64,000 bases of DNA from Hordeum vulgare subsp. vulgare (lineage: Eukaryota; Streptophyta; Magnoliopsida; Poales; Poaceae), in assembly GCF_904849725.1 (NCBI RefSeq), contig NC_058520.1, positions 401,153,993 to 401,217,992 of the forward strand, in the 5' to 3' direction. A program made the position numbers and the translations under genes. Of the stretch, positions 58,457 to 64,000 are shown piece by piece. Positions within the stretch are counted from its first letter, which is position 1. Each line of letters opens with the position of its first letter. A model generated the notes under the pieces. The model saw only the letters and a program-made list of their open reading frames with translations. It ran no database searches and had not been told where the DNA came from.

Positions 58457-58852
58457 TATCGTGGTTTTGTCATGATAGATGTCCTCATGAAAGGCCTTAG
58501 TGGTGAAGCCATCACAACTATGTGGCGACTCAAAGGGGTTGATAGGGAACGAGAGACGAGTTTACCCAGGTTCGGCCCCTCCGATGGGCGTAAAATCCTA
58601 CGTCCTGCTTTGTGTGTATTGATGATGAAATTGATTACAAGGGTGCGGTTTCGCCTGACCTAGCTCTCAATTGATTGTAACTCAAGTCTACCGGACCTAG
58701 AGACTCGCCTTTATATACAGGTCGAGACCCTTAGGTTTACAAGAGTTCGAGTCACATTATGATCCGTGACCCGTTATGCCTCTAACTCGCCTTGCTCCTT
58801 AAGAAAGGAAACTCCTCGTGACCTTCTCCCTTGTGGGCCATGACTCGCCATC
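58457..58852 (-). mobile_element. 5' LTR of element E, cut by G'
   Basis: The + strand starts TATCGTGGTTTTGTCATG (a decayed TGTCGTGG terminus) and continues for 396 bases until insertion G' at 58853. The rest lies beyond the window. The five bases before the insertion (CCATC) are the likely target duplication of G'. Confidence 0.7.
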
Positions 58853-60672
58853 TGTTGGGGAACGTCGCATGGGAAACAAAAATTTTCCTACGCGCACGAA
58901 GACCTATCATGGTGATGTCCATCTACGAGAGGGGATGAGTGATCTACGTACCCTTGTAGATCGCACAGCAGAAGCGTTAGAGAACGCGGTTGATGTAGTG
59001 GAACGTCCTCACGTCCCTCGATCCGCCCCGCGAACAATCCCGCGATCAGTCCCACGATCTAGTACCGAACGGACGGCACCTCCGCGTTCAGCACACGTAC
59101 AGCTTGACGATGATCTCGGCCTTCTTGATCCAGCAAGAGAGACGGAGAGGTAGAAGAGTTCTCCGGTAGCATGACGGCGCTCCGGAGGTTGGTGATGATC
59201 TTATCTCAGTAGGGCTCCGCCCGAGCTCCGCAGAAACACGATCTAGAGGAAAAACTATGGAGGTATGTGGTCGGGCAGCCGTGAGAAAGTCGTCTCAAAT
59301 CTGCCCTAAAAGCCCCATATATATAGGAGGAGGGAGGGGGACCTTGCCTTGGGGTCCAAGGGATCCCCAAGGGGTCAGCCGAGCCAGGGGGGAGGACTCT
59401 CCCCCCCAAACCGAGTCCTACTTGGTTTGGTGGGAGGGAGTCCTTCCCCTTTCCCACTTCTTCCTTTTTTTTTTCCTTTCCTTTGATTTTTTTCTCTCTT
59501 GGCGCATAGGGGATTGGTGGGCTGTCCCACCAGCCCACTAAGGGCTGGTGTGACCCCCCCAAATGCCTATGGGCTTCCCCGGAGTGGGTTGCCCCCCTCC
59601 GGTGAACTCCCGGAACCCATTCGTCATTCCCGGTACATTCCCGGTAACTCCGAAAACCTTCCGGCAATCAAATGAGGTCATCCTATATATCAATCTTCAT
59701 TTCTGGACTATTCCGGAAACCCTCGTGACGTCCGTGATCTCATCCGGGACTCCGAACAACATTCGGTAACCAACCATATAACTCAAATACGCATAAAACA
59801 ACGTCGAACCTTAAGTGTGCAGACCCTGCGGGTTCGAGAACTATGTAGACATGACCCGAGAGACTCCTCGGTCAATATCCAACAGCGGGACCTGGATGCC
59901 CATATTGGATCCTACATATTCTACGAAGATCTTATCGTTTGAACCTCAGTGCCAAGGATTCGTATAATCCCGTATGTCATTCCCTTTGTCCTTCGGTATG
60001 TTACTTGCCCGAGATTCGATCGTCAGTATCCGTATACCTATTTCAACCTCGTTTACCGGCAAGTCTCTTTACTCGTTCCGTAATACAAGATCTTGCAACT
60101 TACACTAAGTTACATTGCTTGCAAGGCTTGTGTGTGATGTTGTATTACCGAGTGGGCCCCGAGATACCTCTCCGTCACACGGAGTGACAAATCCCAGTCT
60201 TGATCCATACTAACTCATCTAACACCTTCGGAGATACCTGTAGAGCATCTTTATAGTCACCCAGTTATGTTGCGACGTTTGATACACACAAAGCATTCCT
60301 CCGATGTCAGTGAGTTATATGATCTCATGGTCATAGGAACAAATACTTGACACACAGAAAACAGTAGCAACAAAATGACACGATCAACATACTACGTCTA
60401 TTAGTTTGGGTCTAGTCCATCACATGATTCTCCTAATGATGTGATCCCGTTATCAAGTGACAACACTTGCCTATGGCCAGGAAACCTTGACCATCTTTGA
60501 TCAACAAGCTAGTCAACTAGAGGCTTACTAGGGACAGTGTTTTGTCTATGTATCCACACAAGTATTGTGTTTCCAATCAATACAATTATAGCATGGATAA
60601 TAAACGATTATCATGAACTAAGAAATATAATAATAACTAATTTATTATTGCCTCTAGGGCATATTTCCAACA
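58853..60672 (-). mobile_element. 3' LTR of element G' (1820 bp)
   Basis: It begins TGTTGGGGAACG and ends TTTCCAACA on the + strand, then AGTCTCCCACTTGCAC (purine tract on the other strand). It keeps the segment that the 5' LTR of G has lost. Confidence 0.85.
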
Positions 60673-63600
60673 GTCTCCCACTTGCACTAGAGTCAATAAT
60701 CTAGTTCACATCACCATGTGATTCCAACGAATCCAACACCCATATAGTTCTGGGGTCTGGTCACGTCTTGCTCGTGAGAGAGGTTTTAGTCAATGGTTCT
60801 GAAACTTTCAGATCCGTGCGTTCTTTACAAATCTTTATGTCATCTTATAGATGCTGCTACTACGTGCTATTCGGAAATGCTCCAAATATCTACTCTACTA
60901 TATGAATCCGTTTCACTACTCATAGTTAATCGGATTAGTGTCAAAGCTTGCATCGACGTAACCTTTTATGACGAACTCTTTAACCACCTCCATAATCGAG
61001 AAAAATTCCTTAGTCCATTAGTTACTAAGGATAAATTTTGACCGCTGCTAGTGATTCAATCATGGATCACTCTCTGTACCTCTCAAAATACTTTGAGTCA
61101 AGGCACACATCAGGTGCGGTACACAGCATGGCATACTTTAGATTCTATGGCTAAGGCATAGAAGACGACCTTCGTCTATTCTCTTTATTCTGCCGGGGTC
61201 GGGTTTTGAGTCTTACTCAAATTCACACCTCACAACGCAACCAAGAGTTCCTTCTTTGCTGATCTATTTTGAACTCCTTCAAAAAACTTGTCAAGGCATG
61301 TATCTTGTCGAAACTTCCATTAAGCACTTTCGATCTATCTCCATAGATCTTTGATGCTCAACGTTCAATTAGCGCAATCCAGGTACTCCTTTGAAAACTC
61401 TTTTCAAACAACCTTGTATGCTTTACAGAAATTCTACATTACTTCTGATCCACAATATGTCAACCACATATACTCATCAGAAATTCTATAGTGCTCCCAC
61501 TCACTTCTTTGGAAATACAAGTTTCTCACAAACTTTGTACAAACCCAAAATCTTTGATCATCTCATCAAAGTGTATATTCCAACTCCGAGATGCTTGCAC
61601 CAGTCCATTTAAGGATCGCTGGAGCTTGCATATTTGCTAGTATCTTTAGGATCGACAAAACCTTCTGGTTGTATCACATACAATGTTTGCTCAAGGAAAC
61701 CGTTGAGAAAACAATGTTTTGTCATCCTACATGCAATATTTCATAAATAATGCATCAACAACTAACATAATTCTAACAGACCTTTAGCATCGCTACGAGT
61801 GAGAAAGTCTCATCATAGTCAACTTGTTTGATCTTGTCGAAAACATCTTTGCGACAAGTCGAGCTTTTCTTAATAGTGACTTATCACCATCATCGTCTGT
61901 CTTCCTTTAAAGATCCATTTTTACTCAATAGTCCTATGACCATCAAGTAGTTCTACCAAAGTCTACACTTTGTTTTCATACATGGATCCTCTCTCGGATT
62001 TCATGGCTTCCAGCCATTTGTCGAAATCTGGGCCCACCATCGCTTTCTCCATAACTCGTAGGTTCACTGTTGCTCAACAACATGACTTCCAAGACAGGGT
62101 TATCGTGCCACTCTGTAGTAGTACGCGACCTTGTCAACCTACGAGGCTTGTAGTAACTTGATCTGATGCTCGATGATCACCATCATCAGCTTCCACTTCA
62201 ATTGGTGTAGGCGCCACAGGAACAACTTCCTGCGCCCTGCTACACACTGGTTGAAGTGATGGTTCAATAACCTCATCAAGTTCTACCACTCTCCCACTCA
62301 ATTCTTTCGAGAGAAACCTTTCCTCGAGAAAGGATCCGTTTCTAGAAACAAACACTTTGCTTTTGGATCTGAGATAGGAGATGTACCCAACTGTTTTGGA
62401 TATCCTATGAAGATGCATTTATCCTCTTTGGGTTCGAGCTTATCAGACTGAAACTTTTTCACATAAGTGTCGAAGCCCCAAACTTTCAAGAAACGACAGT
62501 TTAGATTTCTCTAAACCTCAGTCTATACTGTGTCATCTCAACGGAAATACGCGGTGCCCTATTTAAAGTGAGTGCGGTTGTCTCTAATGCATAACCCATA
62601 AACGATAGTGGTAATTTGATAAGAGACATCATAGTATGCACCATACCAAATAGTGCGTGGCTATGACGTTCAGACACATCATCACACTATGATGTTCCAG
62701 GTAGCATGAACTGCGAAACAATTTCCACATTGTCTTAACTGTGTACCAAAAACTCGTAACTCAGATATTCATTTCTATGATCATATCGTAGACAGTTCAT
62801 CCTCTTGTTACGACGAACTTCACTCTGAAACGGAATTGAACTTTTCAATATTTCAGACTTGTGATTCATTAAGTAAATACTCCTGCATCTACTCAAGTCG
62901 TCAGTGAAGTAAGAACATAATGATATCCACTGCGTGCCTCAGCACTCATTGGACTGCATACATCAAAATGTATCACTTCCAACAAGTTACTATCTTGTTT
63001 CATCTCAATGAAAACAAGGCCTTTCTCATGTGGTATGATTTGCATGTCACTAGTGATTCGAAATCAGGTGAGTAAAGATCCATCAGCATGGACCCTCTTC
63101 ATGCAATTTATACTAACATGACTCAAGCGGCAGTGCCATAAGTAAGTGGTACTATCATCATTAACTCGTATCTTTTGGCACCAATATCATGAACATGTGT
63201 AACACTACGATCGAGATTCAATAAACCATTGAAGGTGATTATTCAAGAAAATAGAGTAACCATTATTTCTCTTTAAATGAATAATCGTGTTGCAATAAAC
63301 ACGATCCAATCATGTTCATGCTTAACGCAAGCACCAAATAACGATTATTTAGGTTTAACACCAATCCCGATGGTAGAGGGAGCGTGCGATGTTTGATTAT
63401 ATCAACCTTGGAAACACTTCCAACACGTATCGTCACCTCGCCTTTAGCTAGTCTCCGTTTATGTCGTAGCTTTCATTTCGCGTTACTGATCACTTAGCAA
63501 CCGAACCGGTATCCAATACCCTCGTGCTACTAGGAGTACTAGTAAAGTACACATCAACATTATGTATATCAAATATACTTCTCTCGACTTTTGCCAGCCT

Positions 63601-64000
63601 TCTTATCTACCAAGTATCTAGAGTTGCTCCGCCTCAGTGACTGTTCCCCTTATTACAGAAGCACTTAGTCTCGGGTTTGGGTTTAATCTTGGGTCTCTTC
63701 ATTAGCGCAGCAACTGTTTTGCCGTTTCACGAAGTATCCCTTCTAGCCCTCGCCTTTCTTGAAACTTACTGGTTTTTCAAACCATCAACTATTGATGCTC
63801 CTTCTTGATTTCTACTTTCGCAGTGTCAAACGTCGCGAATCGCTCAATGATCATTATATCTATCCTTGATATGTTATAGTTCATCACGAAGCTCTCAGAG
63901 CTTGGTGGCAGTGACTTTTAGAGAACCATCACTATCTCATCTGGAAGATTAACTCCCACTTGATTCAAGCGATTGTCGTACTCAGACAATCCGAGCACAT
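60673..64000 (-). pseudogene. Degenerate copia pol of element G'
   Basis: The - strand carries the integrase C-terminal segment (62134-62489; VWGFDTYVKKFQSDKLE, SKVFVSRNGSFLEERFLS) and neighbouring remnants in the same positions as in G. Reverse transcriptase (about 61390-61700) is recognisable only by alignment with G. All domains are broken by stops and frameshifts. The window ends before gag. Confidence 0.65.

Larger units (their letters stand above)
38738..58852 (-). mobile_element. Element E: Tat-lineage Ty3/gypsy element with antisense ORF, split by F
   Basis: On the - strand the order is LTR (58457-58852, cut by G'), primer site, gag, protease, reverse transcriptase, RNase H, second RNase H and integrase (split by F). 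An ORF on the opposite strand follows, towards the missing 3' LTR. The second RNase H and the antisense ORF downstream of pol are known features of the Tat lineage. The left edge at 38738 is not an LTR terminus. Confidence 0.8.
58853..64000 (-). mobile_element. Element G': Angela/BARE/WIS-type copia element, runs off window
   Basis: The 3' LTR (58853-60672) and about 3.3 kb of interior in reverse orientation parallel element G (23301-28440) landmark by landmark. Frames are broken throughout. The gag and 5' LTR lie beyond 64000. Confidence 0.85.

Overview
The window is nuclear DNA from a large-genome grass, most likely a member of the Triticeae (wheat, barley, rye, goatgrass). It is built entirely of nested transposable elements. 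I see no host gene, tRNA, rRNA, CRISPR array or bacterial-type operon. The Triticeae call rests on recognised long terminal repeats (LTRs): Angela/BARE/WIS-type copia LTRs (starting TGTTGGAAATATGCC on their own strand) and Sabrina/WHAM/Fatima-type gypsy LTRs (starting TGATACGTC). Family names come from memory, not from a search.

Layout, left to right. 1-1255 is a near-perfect copy of 10385-11639: the end of one LTR plus a piece of a second element. 1256-10973 is element A, a Tekay-like chromovirus on the + strand with an upstream accessory ORF (1567-2340), an almost intact gag-pol (2666-7157) and a 3.83-kb 3' LTR (7144-10973). A sits in the 5' LTR of element B (10974 to about 17.15 kb, +), a non-autonomous Athila-lineage element with gag and protease only. 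Element C (about 17.15-32.08 kb, -) is another non-autonomous Athila-lineage element. It is split by copia element G (23301-31782, -), and C itself stops inside its primer binding site. After an unassigned 199-bp spacer, element D (from 32284, +) has a complete LTR and a degenerate gag. It is interrupted by a CACTA transposon, H (from 35913), with a broken TNP2 transposase.

H is cut at about 38737 by element E, a Tat-lineage gypsy element in - orientation (to 58852). E carries a second RNase H domain and a spliced antisense ORF (+ strand, about 38.74-43.26 kb). E's integrase is split by element F (45581-52876, -), another Athila-type non-autonomous element, with a 5-bp target duplication. E's 5' LTR is cut at 58853 by a second Angela-type copia element, G', which runs off the window.

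Relative ages follow from nesting: D before H before E before F and G'; C before G; B before A. A looks youngest: its gag-pol is broken only by one homopolymer indel and one amber codon. The non-autonomous elements B, C, D and F share a gag/protease or acidic-ORF plan and a small hairpin, and most also carry repeated polypurine-like motifs. They presumably depend on enzymes from autonomous relatives. The most unusual structural feature is the junction at 1255/1256. It implies a tandem duplication of period 10,384 bp covering A and part of B, or an assembly artefact of that size.
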